A stretch of DNA of 64,000 nucleotides from an uncultured Clostridia bacterium (GCA_934438075.1 CAKSBF010000003.1:124001-188000); one strand, 5' to 3'; positions 17,802 to 27,629 are shown, counted from the first letter of the stretch. The notes: generated by a model from the letters alone, not told the origin. Numbers and translations are program-made.

Positions 17802-19415
17802 TTATTTCTTTGAAGCAGAACGATCATACGCCGTCTGCATGACTTCAATTACTTTATCAATACCCATGCTCTTGACTTTTTCAACAAAACTATCAAAACT
17901 TTCAATCGACTCTTTTCCGACAATATATTTACTCTGCATCTCGCCGACATAAGTACCAATTTCGTTCTTCAAATTGTTGGCAACCTCCAGTTCACTGTCT
18001 GAATATTTTAACGTTGCCAGCGTACGGCTCGTATCACCCTTTTTCCAAACATCAATAGCATCTTTCTGGCTGCCTGTCATAAACTGGTCAAAATAGTAGA
18101 TACTTTGTTCAAATGCATATGAGCCAGGTACAGCATAGCGTGACAGTGCTTCCTGCATAGATAATCCGTTCGGATTCTTGGTGATTAATTCTGTATAAGT
18201 AGGAATACCGTCCTCCATGGTGTAACTTTCACCCTCTATACCGAAATTAAAGAGCAAATGCCCATCTTCACCATAAGCATAATTGCACCATTTAGCAGCC
18301 AGTGCCGGATCTTTACATTTAGACGTAATCGCTATGCCTATATTAATTACATTTTCCACATATTTTGACGGCATAGCATAACCGTTTGAACCATCAGTTG
18401 ACAGCCACGGAATCGCCACAATGGAAAACTCAGGATTAATCGATGCCATTGCGGTCTCCAGCGTACCTAACACACCTGCTGCACGTCCGTACCATGCGCC
18501 CGCTTGCTCGTTTACAGCTTTGGAACGGAATTGGGTTGCATCACAAGTCAGGTAATCCGGATCAATCAGCCCTTCCTGATACCATTGCGCCATGGTCTTT
18601 AAATATTCTTTATATTCCGGCTGAAGCCAACCGCATTTTACAGTACCATTCTCCTGATAAAAATCAGATATTCCCCACCAGTTCATTGCCTGATCTATAG
18701 CAGAGAGCTTTTTATCAGAAATTAACGGTATTTCATCTGCTGTTCCATTGCCGTTCGGATCCTTTTCCTTAAATGCTTTCAGTACAGAATGCATATTGTC
18801 TACCGTCTTTGGAACCTGAAGATTCAGTTTTTCCAACCAGTCTTTACGAATCTGAAAACCTTCAAATACTCTCAGCTTTTCATTGGAACGAATAAACGGG
18901 AAATAATAGATGTGTTTATCAACATCTACCAAATTTTCATAAACGCTGTTGTCTTTCTTTAAAACATTCAGAAAGTCGGGTGCATTCTCTGCTATCAGAT
19001 TGTCCAAAAAAATCAGCTGACCGTCCACCGCATATTTATATGTTCCGCCGAGATTGTCCCAATTGGTGTAAATCATGTCCGGGATATCATTGGAAGCAAA
19101 CAAAAGACTCAGTTTTTCTGCCGAAACCGTTTGATACTCCATCTGTACACCTGTACGCTTTTCCATTTCTTTAAATGCCTCTACATCACCTAGACCAAGA
19201 GTTTGACCCATCGAAGTGACTGAAACCGTTGATGCCATTGTCATCTTTACCGGCGGATTTGCAAGCGGAAGCGTTACCGCCTGCGGAGATGCGCTTAAAA
19301 GCTGTTCCATGCCAATTTCTCCAGAAGAATTTGCATTTTTATCCTTCCCGCTGCAGCCGCTGAACGCCGAAATTGTTAATGCCGCTGCCAATAATGCTGC
19401 GATTTGCTTTTTCAT
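17802..19415 (-). CDS. Extracellular solute-binding lipoprotein of a CUT1 oligosaccharide importer
   Basis: A 537-residue LplA-like substrate-binding protein. It begins with a lipoprotein signal ending in ISAFSGC, so it is membrane-tethered through a lipidated cysteine. ATG 19415 is chosen over an upstream in-frame start because GGAGG lies six bases before it. It contains the DPNGNGTADEIPL segment typical of the long solute-binding proteins paired with LplB/LplC permeases. It follows the two permease genes in the operon and should deliver uronate-containing oligosaccharides to them. Confidence 0.87.
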   Translation of the reverse strand: MKKQIAALLAAALTISAFSGCSGKDKNANSSGEIGMEQLLSASPQAVTLPLANPPVKMTMASTVSVTSMGQTLGLGDVEAFKEMEKRTGVQMEYQTVSAEKLSLLFASNDIPDMIYTNWDNLGGTYKYAVDGQLIFLDNLIAENAPDFLNVLKKDNSVYENLVDVDKHIYYFPFIRSNEKLRVFEGFQIRKDWLEKLNLQVPKTVDNMHSVLKAFKEKDPNGNGTADEIPLISDKKLSAIDQAMNWWGISDFYQENGTVKCGWLQPEYKEYLKTMAQWYQEGLIDPDYLTCDATQFRSKAVNEQAGAWYGRAAGVLGTLETAMASINPEFSIVAIPWLSTDGSNGYAMPSKYVENVINIGIAITSKCKDPALAAKWCNYAYGEDGHLLFNFGIEGESYTMEDGIPTYTELITKNPNGLSMQEALSRYAVPGSYAFEQSIYYFDQFMTGSQKDAIDVWKKGDTSRTLATLKYSDSELEVANNLKNEIGTYVGEMQSKYIVGKESIESFDSFVEKVKSMGIDKVIEVMQTAYDRSASKK

Positions 19416-19455
19416 AAAAGCCCTCCGTTCTTTTTTAGTATTGCAATTTATCGTT

Positions 19456-20334
19456 TTATTCCTTAACCGCACCAATCATAACACCTTTAACAAAGTATTT
19501 TTGTACAAAAGGATATACACATAAAATCGGAACCGTTGCCACTACAATCGTTGCATATTTAATACTCTCTGCAATCGGCATTTTATCCGCCGAATAATCC
19601 TGTGATGCAGCGCTGACCTCATTTAAAATAAGAATTTCACGCAAGAACAACTGTATCGGATATTTACCGCGGTCGGACAAATAAATCATTTCATTAAACC
19701 AAGAATTCCAATGACTTACCGCATAATAAAGTGCCAGTACAGCAATAATCGGTCCGGACAATGGCACCATAATGGAAAACAAAATTTTCAATTCACCGGC
19801 ACCGTCTATCCTTGCCGATTCCTCCAATGATACCGGGATCGTCTGAAAATAGGTACGTGCCATAATCATGTTGTAAGTATTTACCGCCACGACCAAAATA
19901 ATGGCAAACCTCGTATTCAGCAAATTTAAACCTTTTACCACCAAATACAGAGGAACCAGTCCCCCGCTGATAAACATTGTAAGCGTGACGTACAGATTCA
20001 ACAAACGTTTCAGGCACAGCCGTTTTCTCGAAAGTACATAAGCGCCCATTACCGTCAGAACAATGTTCACGCAGGTACCTACACCTACATAAAACAAAGT
20101 GTTGAGATAGCCTGTGAGAATTTCATGATTTACAAACACCGAACGATATGCCTCAAATTGTATGCCGTGGGGCCAAAGCATAAAACCGCCTGCTGCCGCC
20201 AGCGCTGTTGGTTCGCTTAACGATGCCACAAGGCAATAGTAAATAGGATACAGACAAAGGAGCGCCATTAAAAGAAGCACAGCCGTATTGCAGGTATCAA
20301 AAATAATATCACTTGTTTTTAATTTTTGCTTCAT
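19456..20334 (-). CDS. Sugar ABC transporter permease, LplC/YtcP-like
   Basis: CUT1-family permease of 292 residues with six predicted membrane segments. The EAA loop reads VSLEESARIDGAGELKILFSIMVPLSGP, the coupling helix that contacts the ATPase. Two in-frame ATGs follow the GGAGG site: the one at 20340 is only two bases away and the one at 20334 is eight, so 20334 is preferred. It pairs with the permease immediately upstream in the operon. No ATPase gene is present, suggesting use of a shared MsmX-like ATPase elsewhere. Confidence 0.87.
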   Translation of the reverse strand: MKQKLKTSDIIFDTCNTAVLLLMALLCLYPIYYCLVASLSEPTALAAAGGFMLWPHGIQFEAYRSVFVNHEILTGYLNTLFYVGVGTCVNIVLTVMGAYVLSRKRLCLKRLLNLYVTLTMFISGGLVPLYLVVKGLNLLNTRFAIILVVAVNTYNMIMARTYFQTIPVSLEESARIDGAGELKILFSIMVPLSGPIIAVLALYYAVSHWNSWFNEMIYLSDRGKYPIQLFLREILILNEVSAASQDYSADKMPIAESIKYATIVVATVPILCVYPFVQKYFVKGVMIGAVKE

Positions 20335-20347
20335 TTTCATTTCCTCC

Positions 20348-21307
20348 TTACCACAAGCTTGTTTCACTCACCCGGCGACTGATACAGTTTGCAGTACATA
20401 AGATAATCAGATTGACCACCATATTAAACAGGTTGACAGCCGTCGAATAGCCATAATCGGGATAAGTACCGAAACCCAGCTTATACACATAAGAAGAAAT
20501 AATCTCAGATTTCGCCAGCACCAAATCATTTGACATGAGGATAATCTTTTCGTATCCTACGGACATGACCTTACCCAACTGCATAATGAACAGCACCGTT
20601 GCGGTGGGTAAAATGCCGGCAAAGGTGATGTGATACATTTTCCGGAACCGTCCTGCTCCATCAATTTCCGCCGCTTCATATAAATCCTGGCTAATGCCGC
20701 TGATTGCTGCCAGATAGATAATAGAACCCCATCCGATTTGCTGCCATACACCGGAACCTACATACATTGCCGTAAAATAATTTTCCTCCATCATGAAGGC
20801 AATTCGCTCCAAACCCATCATTGCGCGAATATTATTTACCAAACCGTCACGAGCAAAAAAATCGGTAATCAAGCCTATTGCCACAACCAACGAAATAAAA
20901 TGCGGCAAATAGCTGATAGTTTGCACCGTTTTCTTAAACCATTGTACCCTTACCTCATTAAGCATGAGCGCCAAAAGAATCGGCGCCGGGAAGTTAAATA
21001 AGATAGAACACAAACTGATACGGATTGTATTCCAGAGGATTCTGCCAAAATTGTAGTTATTAAAAAATTTAACAAAGTTGTCAACGCCTATCCACTGACT
21101 GCCCCAGATTCCGTATACCGGCGAATATTTTTTAAACGCCAGAACAATTCCGCTCAGCGGAAAATAGCAAAATATCAGATAGTACAGAAACACCGGCAGA
21201 AACAGGGCATATAACGCCCGCTCCTGATACAGTCTCTTGCCAAAATCGGCAAGCTTGTTTCTTTTTTTATACTTTTCTGAAGATTTAATCATAGCCTTTG
21301 ATTGCAT
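20348..21307 (-). CDS. Sugar ABC transporter permease, LplB-like
   Basis: CUT1 permease of about 319 residues with an N-terminal cytoplasmic segment, six membrane helices (first: ALYALFLPVFLYYLIFCYFP) and the EAA loop SQDLYEAAEIDGAGRFRKMY. A TTG codon immediately precedes the ATG at 21307. Relative to the SD GGAGGGAG the TTG is better spaced, so either could start the protein. Forms the import channel with the LplC-like permease, whose SD lies next to this gene's stop codon. Confidence 0.87.
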   Translation of the reverse strand: MQSKAMIKSSEKYKKRNKLADFGKRLYQERALYALFLPVFLYYLIFCYFPLSGIVLAFKKYSPVYGIWGSQWIGVDNFVKFFNNYNFGRILWNTIRISLCSILFNFPAPILLALMLNEVRVQWFKKTVQTISYLPHFISLVVAIGLITDFFARDGLVNNIRAMMGLERIAFMMEENYFTAMYVGSGVWQQIGWGSIIYLAAISGISQDLYEAAEIDGAGRFRKMYHITFAGILPTATVLFIMQLGKVMSVGYEKIILMSNDLVLAKSEIISSYVYKLGFGTYPDYGYSTAVNLFNMVVNLIILCTANCISRRVSETSLW

Positions 21308-21328
21308 CAATGTGTTCTCCCTCCATTT

Positions 21329-23902
21329 TTAATCACTGATAATCGTAATAAATTTTACAGTTCCGCTCTGCGAGAGAATAAACACCTTAGAAGGATCTCC
21401 TGCGCCGTATTCGCCCGAAATGACAGAATCAATGCTTCCCTGCCGATATACCTTTTTCTTCGTATCATAAATAAAATAATTATCAAAGCCCTTATTGTCC
21501 GTTCCGCTTACTGCCTCGGCCGATGCCGGAACAATGCTCGAGACCCTGCCCGCACCGCTCACCTCGCATATAATCTCATTTACGAGATATTTACGCAGAT
21601 TTGTCATAACGCCGTCTCTGACTTGGCTAACGCTTGCAAACAATTTTGTATTTTCATAATCAGCTGTATCATAAAAACTTTCTGATAATACAGAATAGTC
21701 CATAACCTTACGCGCCAGGCCAATTTCGCCGTCCCAGTTCAGCACAAACTGAACGACATCTCCTTTTTCTACAGTAGACAATACATTAAATACACTTTGT
21801 ATCTGTGCCGCTGATAGGGTAACATTTTTCCCTTCACACAAACCCTCCAGCTTATATGTACTTTCCTCCCCATTGTAAACCTGCCGAACGGAATTAACTG
21901 CTAAAAATTTTGAAGAAGAACCAAAGCCGATGGATATTGGCTGAGATACATCCATCTCCACTGTTATCGCACGTACTTTTCCGTTTTGATCATCCAGATC
22001 ATAGCCCGTAACCAAATAATCTTCATCATCAAACAGCGGAAACGTGTTAAAATACTCTTCTTCTAAACCGCTTTTCGGGATAAAAAATACCGCGGTTTGA
22101 CCTTTGCTGCACGCAAACGGCGTTAAGCTTTTCTCATCATAATCCGTAAATCCAAAATCATTTTCCACATAAGTTCTCGTTCCTTGTTCTCCATATACCG
22201 GAGCATAGTCAATGCGGCTAATTTCGTTTTTAGAATTTACGCTGATCGTTGCTACCGTTTCCGTTTGTAAAACCGCCATAATATCATCAGAATTTTTAAG
22301 CCGGTTTCCATCAATCGTTACGCTGCTTGCAACATCATACGAGACAAAGCCGCCGTCACGAGTAAATACACGCAGCATTGGTTGCTGTGATACTCCCTTT
22401 CGCCGATCAGCACCGCTTATGTAAACGTAACTTTCCACGCCTTCTCTGGCATCATAAATCCTACCCCATAAATCTACATAAAAGCTTCCGCTTGTCCCTG
22501 CATCAACATTGCCTAAAGTTCCTGCCAAAGAATAGGTCTGTTCATCCACTGCTATTTTTAAATCTGCCGCATTATATTCTGTTACCGTACCGTTCAAAGG
22601 TTTTGCCAGCCGATAAACAGCGGCATATCTCATATCCTGACTGACAATAACCGATACAGCATCTCCCTTGTGAAGATTTTCAAGCGCAATGCGTTCTCCC
22701 GTCTCATCGTAAAAATCATAGATATAGTCATTATTGCCTATCTCAAAACTCATGCTATTTCTTGAGTATATCGCATTACTCTCAAACGCTATAAAATCCT
22801 GTTCCGGGTAACATTGTTTAATTACATAACTTTCTATCTGCGTAATCAACATGACATCATATATGTCATCTGCATCGTTATCAATTAAAGAGACACGGTT
22901 GTTCCTTAAATCTCCATCTGTAACCGGTCTGCCCAATGGTCGGTTATTAAACATGATTAAAGCCGAGTCTGCAATGCTGAATGTCTCCGTTTTTACGTCC
23001 GAGGTTCCCGGAGTATATTTCAACCCGTCTCCTGCAACCTTTTTTTCAGCCGATTCTTCCAAAAAAACCGAAGAATTTTTTTGATGCGGTGCAATCCATG
23101 AAATGGTACCGTAATCTGTGCCGTCTTCATAATCAGCATAAAATCCCACTCGTGAGCCGACATATTTTTCCGCACCGCTGTTGCCTGCCGCAAATACCAC
23201 GCCATCAATCATAACCTCGCCATCTTTCACCGATGCACCGGTTAATGAAACTGCATGGCTTGCCTCCACAATTCCCTCCTGATATTTTCTATCAGCCAAA
23301 GCCAACAGCATATTCATCAGGTTATTGTCTTTATCCACCATGTATCTGCCATCTGAAGAATAATTTTCGCTGACGCAAAGATCTGTTTCCAACGCATTGC
23401 TGATAATTGCATAAGCGTCCGCGCGTACCAGAGTTTCTTTTGCAGAAGCGGATACGTTTTTATAAAGTCCGATTTTGACACCAACGCCATACTGCTCCGA
23501 CATATTTTCCTGCGCAGTAACATCATATCCGAGCGCGGCAACCGTCATAACCACTGCATTTTCAACAGTAATACTCTGATGAGCTGTCACAGCTGACGGC
23601 AGTGAACGATAAAACCGAAGCTGTTCTGCCAGGGTGATATAACCTTGCGCCCAATCTCCGTCGGAGTATGATTGTGCTGCCTCATCCAAACCTAGCGCCC
23701 GAATCAGCATGGCGCTGTATTGCGCGCAGGTAACTTCCTCTGCCAGCGGTTTTGATTCTCTAATAATGCCGAAATTAAGCATTTTTTCTTCTGCGCTCTC
23801 TCCCGTTTTCCTGACCGCAGCAAATCCGCTTATACTGCTTATTGTGAGTAAAACTGCCAAAATTGCGGAGCATGATTTCTTCGCAGCTTTGAGCATTGTC
23901 AT
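21329..23902 (-). CDS. Secreted protein with N-terminal SLH domains, first gene of the polysaccharide operon
   Basis: An 857-residue secreted protein: signal peptide to about residue 28, three divergent SLH-like repeats from about 38 to 195 (including DAYAIISNALETDLC), then a long beta-rich region. That region has repeated short barrels such as NLHKGDAVSVIVSQDMRYAAVYRL and GTVTEYNAADLKIAVDEQTYSLAG, and no recognised catalytic motif. The same architecture recurs in the 751-residue protein at 55547-57802. It is the promoter-proximal gene of the operon, 18 bases or so ahead of the permease start. The role is probably cell-wall-bound scaffolding or binding; the function is unknown. Confidence 0.65.
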   Translation of the reverse strand: MTMLKAAKKSCSAILAVLLTISSISGFAAVRKTGESAEEKMLNFGIIRESKPLAEEVTCAQYSAMLIRALGLDEAAQSYSDGDWAQGYITLAEQLRFYRSLPSAVTAHQSITVENAVVMTVAALGYDVTAQENMSEQYGVGVKIGLYKNVSASAKETLVRADAYAIISNALETDLCVSENYSSDGRYMVDKDNNLMNMLLALADRKYQEGIVEASHAVSLTGASVKDGEVMIDGVVFAAGNSGAEKYVGSRVGFYADYEDGTDYGTISWIAPHQKNSSVFLEESAEKKVAGDGLKYTPGTSDVKTETFSIADSALIMFNNRPLGRPVTDGDLRNNRVSLIDNDADDIYDVMLITQIESYVIKQCYPEQDFIAFESNAIYSRNSMSFEIGNNDYIYDFYDETGERIALENLHKGDAVSVIVSQDMRYAAVYRLAKPLNGTVTEYNAADLKIAVDEQTYSLAGTLGNVDAGTSGSFYVDLWGRIYDAREGVESYVYISGADRRKGVSQQPMLRVFTRDGGFVSYDVASSVTIDGNRLKNSDDIMAVLQTETVATISVNSKNEISRIDYAPVYGEQGTRTYVENDFGFTDYDEKSLTPFACSKGQTAVFFIPKSGLEEEYFNTFPLFDDEDYLVTGYDLDDQNGKVRAITVEMDVSQPISIGFGSSSKFLAVNSVRQVYNGEESTYKLEGLCEGKNVTLSAAQIQSVFNVLSTVEKGDVVQFVLNWDGEIGLARKVMDYSVLSESFYDTADYENTKLFASVSQVRDGVMTNLRKYLVNEIICEVSGAGRVSSIVPASAEAVSGTDNKGFDNYFIYDTKKKVYRQGSIDSVISGEYGAGDPSKVFILSQSGTVKFITIISD

Positions 23903-23961
23903 ATTCTCGTACTCCTTTCCGGTTAATAATGTTAATATTGTAGCTTAATCATCATACTATC

Positions 23962-23990
23962 ATAATACATTTTTCTTTTGGTTGCTTCAA
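23962..23990 (-). promoter_or_regulatory. Promoter of the polysaccharide-utilisation operon
   Basis: On the minus strand, TTGAAG and TATTAT are separated by exactly 17 bases, giving a start near 23955 and a roughly 50-base leader before the SLH gene. The AT-rich segment upstream (about 23991-24042, containing TTGACA) is the likely YesN binding region. An AraC-type activator usually binds just upstream of a -35 like this one. Confidence 0.6.
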
Positions 23991-24042
23991 GTAAGTTTTT
24001 TAAGCAAAAGTGTCAAATTTTTAAGATATTAAATCTAAAACA

Positions 24043-24086
24043 TAAAAAAGAACTGCAAAATGCATCTCTATGCATTCCGCAGTTCC
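24043..24086 (-). terminator. Intrinsic terminator after the yesN-like gene
   Basis: The minus strand folds GAACTGC with GCAGTTC and an inner ATGCAT pair, then runs into TTTTTT. It lies 15 bases past the regulator's stop codon and separates the two-component genes from the operon promoter downstream. Confidence 0.8.
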
Positions 24087-24100
24087 CAAGCTTTTACTGG

Positions 24101-25627
24101 CTAGTGTTTTTCTTTTCTATATTCCAACGGCATCTTTCCATACCGCTCTTTAAACGCCCGATTCATACTGCGGATGTTTTTAAAGCCTGTCTTTTCCGCT
24201 ATCTCCGTTGGACGCAGGTTGGTAGCTGTCAACAATTTGCAAACGTTTTCCAGCCGCAAACCGGTCAAATATTCCTTAAAATTTTGCTGTGTATGCTTTT
24301 TAAAAAAAGCACTGAAATAAAACGGATTCATATATACATGATTCGCAACACTTTCCAATGTAATATTTTCATTGCAGTGCTCCCGAATAAATTCCTTACT
24401 GCGTAATATTGCATCAGAGCCGGACGATGTTTTTTCACGCAGCGCCTCTTTCAGGCACATAATGCACATCTCTGCCTCATCACGTGCATTTTTAAAGCGC
24501 TGTGCACCTCCTATCTTCTCTGATGTTTCTGCAAAAATACCATGTACTTTTTCTGCAAACACTTCCTCTTCATTCATTTCCAATACTTCTTCGCGCAGTT
24601 TATTTAAAACTGACAGAAGGTATGTGCGTGTAATGTTCGGCTCACCATAACTAATTTTACAAATACGATTCATCGCGCTGCGCACTGTTGTTTGCAGCTC
24701 CTCCGTTCCGGATTCATAAAGCGTCTGCTTCAAATTTTTCTCAATCACGCCAAGTTCGTCTATACCACTGCCGTCTGCCTTTGCAGGAATTTTTTCGCTG
24801 TCAATAATATCCAAGTTTTCACAATAAAAACATAAATCCTGCAATACCTCCGCGCTTTCATATGATTTTGGAATATCTGACATGCCGCATACCGACTTTC
24901 CAACAATTACCACCGTACCCTGTCCGGTCTCTCCATAAAGCATCTCTCCGATTTCTCTGGCAATGCGTAAAATTTCTCTTCTTCTGTTTTCTTCATGATT
25001 AATCAGTACACAAATCGCTTTTCCCCGTTCAAATACAATATTGCTTCCACTGATAAAATCCTTCATTTTAGCAGAAAGCGAAAAACGAATCAATTCGTTT
25101 TGCTGTTTGCTTTTTCCAGTTGTATCAAGGTAAATATTCAGCGCCGTGTAAAATTTCATATGTTCTGACTCCGGTTTCAGCGCTGTCTCTCTCCCCGCAT
25201 TACCGTCAACCACGCCATAATAAAGCAAACTGTTCTCCCGAGTGCCATCAGAAGCAGATAAAAGCTTCTTTGCTTTTATAACAGCCTCAAGCATACCCTC
25301 ACGACTGACCGGTTTGGTGAGGTAATCAACCGCACCGCCGCGCAAAGCATCGCGTGCATAAGAAAATTCTGAAAAACCACTGATAAAAATTACCTGCGTG
25401 TTCAAATGATTTTCCCGTATATATCGCATAGCCTCAATCCCATTTTTCCCGGGCATGCTTACATCGGTAATTAAAATATCACAGGGTTCATTCTTTAAAC
25501 ATTGAACAATATCTTCATAACAACCGCAAAGCCCTACAATCTCAATATCGAGTTCCTTCCAGTCCAGCAGTTTGCTCAAACCCTTCACGATGATTTCCTC
25601 ATCGTCCGCAATAATCATTTTATACAT
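24101..25627 (-). CDS. YesN-type response regulator with AraC DNA-binding domain
   Basis: A 508-residue regulator. The receiver domain (about 1-120) has the acidic pair in IIADDEE, phospho-acceptor Asp in DILITDVSMPGKNG and the conserved Lys in YLTKPVS. A variable middle region follows, and a C-terminal AraC/XylS double helix-turn-helix (about 400-505) reads ITLESVANHVYMNPFYFSAF and NLRPTEIAEKTGF. Start at 25627 with GGAGGAG upstream, overlapping the kinase gene by eight bases. It should activate the adjacent operon when the partner kinase detects sugar. Confidence 0.92.
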   Translation of the reverse strand: MYKMIIADDEEIIVKGLSKLLDWKELDIEIVGLCGCYEDIVQCLKNEPCDILITDVSMPGKNGIEAMRYIRENHLNTQVIFISGFSEFSYARDALRGGAVDYLTKPVSREGMLEAVIKAKKLLSASDGTRENSLLYYGVVDGNAGRETALKPESEHMKFYTALNIYLDTTGKSKQQNELIRFSLSAKMKDFISGSNIVFERGKAICVLINHEENRRREILRIAREIGEMLYGETGQGTVVIVGKSVCGMSDIPKSYESAEVLQDLCFYCENLDIIDSEKIPAKADGSGIDELGVIEKNLKQTLYESGTEELQTTVRSAMNRICKISYGEPNITRTYLLSVLNKLREEVLEMNEEEVFAEKVHGIFAETSEKIGGAQRFKNARDEAEMCIMCLKEALREKTSSGSDAILRSKEFIREHCNENITLESVANHVYMNPFYFSAFFKKHTQQNFKEYLTGLRLENVCKLLTATNLRPTEIAEKTGFKNIRSMNRAFKERYGKMPLEYRKEKH

Positions 25628-27401
25628 TCGTCTCCTCCTCTCTCTTAATGCAAATCTTCACGGAGGTTCCGACATTTTCAATGCTCTCTACCGTCATACT
25701 GCTTCTTTCTCCGTAAAACATATTTAAGCGTTCACTGACATTTTTCAAACCGATTCCCGAGCCAAACGCCTGCTGCGAAATATTTTCTTTTTCGCCGCCG
25801 ATTGCCCGGTTAATCTCATTCAGCCGTTCACTGCTCATGCCAACGCCATTATCTATAATTTCAATAATATCCGTGTGGTTTTCTGTATAACCTCGCACGG
25901 AAACCGATCCGCCTTTTATCTTTAGACCATGAATAACCGCATTTTCCACAATAGTTTGGATCGTTAAACGCGGAATCTTTAAATTTTTTACATGATTGCT
26001 GACAGAAAGTGCTAATGTTATTCTGCCCCCATAGCGTACATCTATAAGGCAAAAATACTTTTCAATAATTTTAAGCTCTTCCGACACGTAAACTTCATCA
26101 GAAGTATTATCAATTAGATAACGAAACTGTTCTGCCAGCGAACTTATCATTTCTGCCACAACATCGTCACCATTGCTGACCGCCTGCATACGAATTACTT
26201 CCAGCGTATTATATAAAAAATGCGGTTGAATCTGCGTCTTTAAGGCTGTCAGTTCCGCATCTTTTTGTTTAATCTGTAAAAGATAGACACGGTTAATATA
26301 TTCCTTCATACGGCTGAGCATCTCATCAAAGCCATCGGCAATCTGACCGATTTCATCCTTGCGGTGCATCTCCACCCTCGCTTCCAGATTTCCCTGCTGC
26401 GCTAACCGCATGTTGCTTAAAATGCGGTTAATCGGTTTTGTAAATGCACGTGAACCTAAAAACGCTAAGCATAGGCAGGTGAACACACCCACACTGATAA
26501 TCAAAAAGGTTAGGCGCTTCACCGTGTTAATTTTACCCATTAGATAATCGTAATCCGTTCCCCCCACCAAAGTCCAGGAAAACCCGGGTATGTTCTGCGT
26601 TTTAAAATAGCGCAGTTTATCACCCATCTTGCTGGTCTCTGAGGTTTTATGGATCTGATACTCATAAATACGTCTCCCTATCCACGCCTCATTAATGCTG
26701 TAAATACAGTCGCCCTCCGAATCCGCTAAATATAAAATACTCAGCATGTCTTTATTCAGATTATTAAAAAACACTCCTATTGATTCCAGGTATACATCAA
26801 CAAACATAACACCCAATACTTCCGGTTTTTCCTCTGCATCACCAACATAAGTAAACCGAGTTACAAAAGAGATTACTTCCGTATCATCGGTATAATAATT
26901 CATTTTATGAGGAGAGATAAAATCATCCGTCAAATTACCGGATAAATAATCCTGAATAGCCGGGATATAAGCGCAATTATAATTTTTATTAAGCAAACCC
27001 GATATCCTTGTGTCGCCATACACCTTATTATCCGTTCCTACAAAAACAACACCTTTAACATACGGATTCATGTTAATCGCCGTTCCCGCAATACGATTAA
27101 TCATTTCTTCTCGCTGTTCGCTGCGGTTATCCCCTTTTTTCTGCGCGATCAGATTTTCCGTTAAACCAATTTCGCGGCTTTGTTCATTGATAAAAGAATT
27201 AATATCCTTCATATCGTCTGCTACATTAGCAATGCTTCCAACAAGATAATTTAACAAATAGTCTACACTGTTCATTGTGTTCTCCACGGTATTCTTTTCA
27301 TATAAGCCAAACATAGCAAACGCCGAAATAATAATCGGCAGAAAGCCTGCGGTGATAAAAAAGATAAGATATTTTCTAAAAATACTTCTTTTACGAATCA
27401 T
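25620..27401 (-). CDS. YesM-type sensor histidine kinase
   Basis: Membrane sensor of about 593 residues: a first membrane helix (KYLIFFITAGFLPIIISAFA), an extracellular Cache-like sensor of about 260 residues, a second helix (LTFLIISVGVFTCLCLAFLG), HAMP, the phospho-acceptor histidine in LKTQIQPHFLYNTLEVIRMQ and the ATP-binding N-box in TIVENAVIHGLKIKGG with later GSGIGLKNV. In-frame upstream starts reach 27506 (GTG) and 27446 (ATG), none with a strong SD. I use 27401 because YesM proteins normally begin just before the first helix. Cognate regulator is the overlapping gene. Confidence 0.9.
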   Translation of the reverse strand: MIRKRSIFRKYLIFFITAGFLPIIISAFAMFGLYEKNTVENTMNSVDYLLNYLVGSIANVADDMKDINSFINEQSREIGLTENLIAQKKGDNRSEQREEMINRIAGTAINMNPYVKGVVFVGTDNKVYGDTRISGLLNKNYNCAYIPAIQDYLSGNLTDDFISPHKMNYYTDDTEVISFVTRFTYVGDAEEKPEVLGVMFVDVYLESIGVFFNNLNKDMLSILYLADSEGDCIYSINEAWIGRRIYEYQIHKTSETSKMGDKLRYFKTQNIPGFSWTLVGGTDYDYLMGKINTVKRLTFLIISVGVFTCLCLAFLGSRAFTKPINRILSNMRLAQQGNLEARVEMHRKDEIGQIADGFDEMLSRMKEYINRVYLLQIKQKDAELTALKTQIQPHFLYNTLEVIRMQAVSNGDDVVAEMISSLAEQFRYLIDNTSDEVYVSEELKIIEKYFCLIDVRYGGRITLALSVSNHVKNLKIPRLTIQTIVENAVIHGLKIKGGSVSVRGYTENHTDIIEIIDNGVGMSSERLNEINRAIGGEKENISQQAFGSGIGLKNVSERLNMFYGERSSMTVESIENVGTSVKICIKREEETNV

Positions 27402-27542
27402 ACCGCTCGCCCCACTTTCCTTTTCTCTTTCGTATAAAATAACCATACTCGCCTGCAACAGTGTCTTTGCAGCTTTCCCAACATTCCTTATCATGGCATC
27501 AGCCACTCATTTGTTGTTCAAAAAGCTGCTTGGTCTGCAATT

Positions 27543-27571
27543 ATTATACAGAAAAAAATTCCGTCTTGCAA
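27543..27571 (-). promoter_or_regulatory. Promoter of the yesM-yesN-like genes
   Basis: Minus strand TTGCAA, 17-base spacer, perfect TATAAT. Predicted start near 27536, just upstream of the kinase gene. It is back-to-back with the plus-strand promoter at 27601-27629, only 29 bases away. Confidence 0.65.
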
Positions 27572-27600
27572 GATATTGAGGAAAATTTTTATAAAAATGC

Positions 27601-27629
27601 TTGATATATTATTTTTAATATTGTAAAAT
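27601..27629 (+). promoter_or_regulatory. Promoter of the secreted stalk-domain gene
   Basis: TTGATA, 17-base spacer, TAAAAT on the plus strand, with a predicted start near 27636. It is followed by a 48-base leader ending in the SD AAGGAGG at 27669-27675. Confidence 0.6.
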
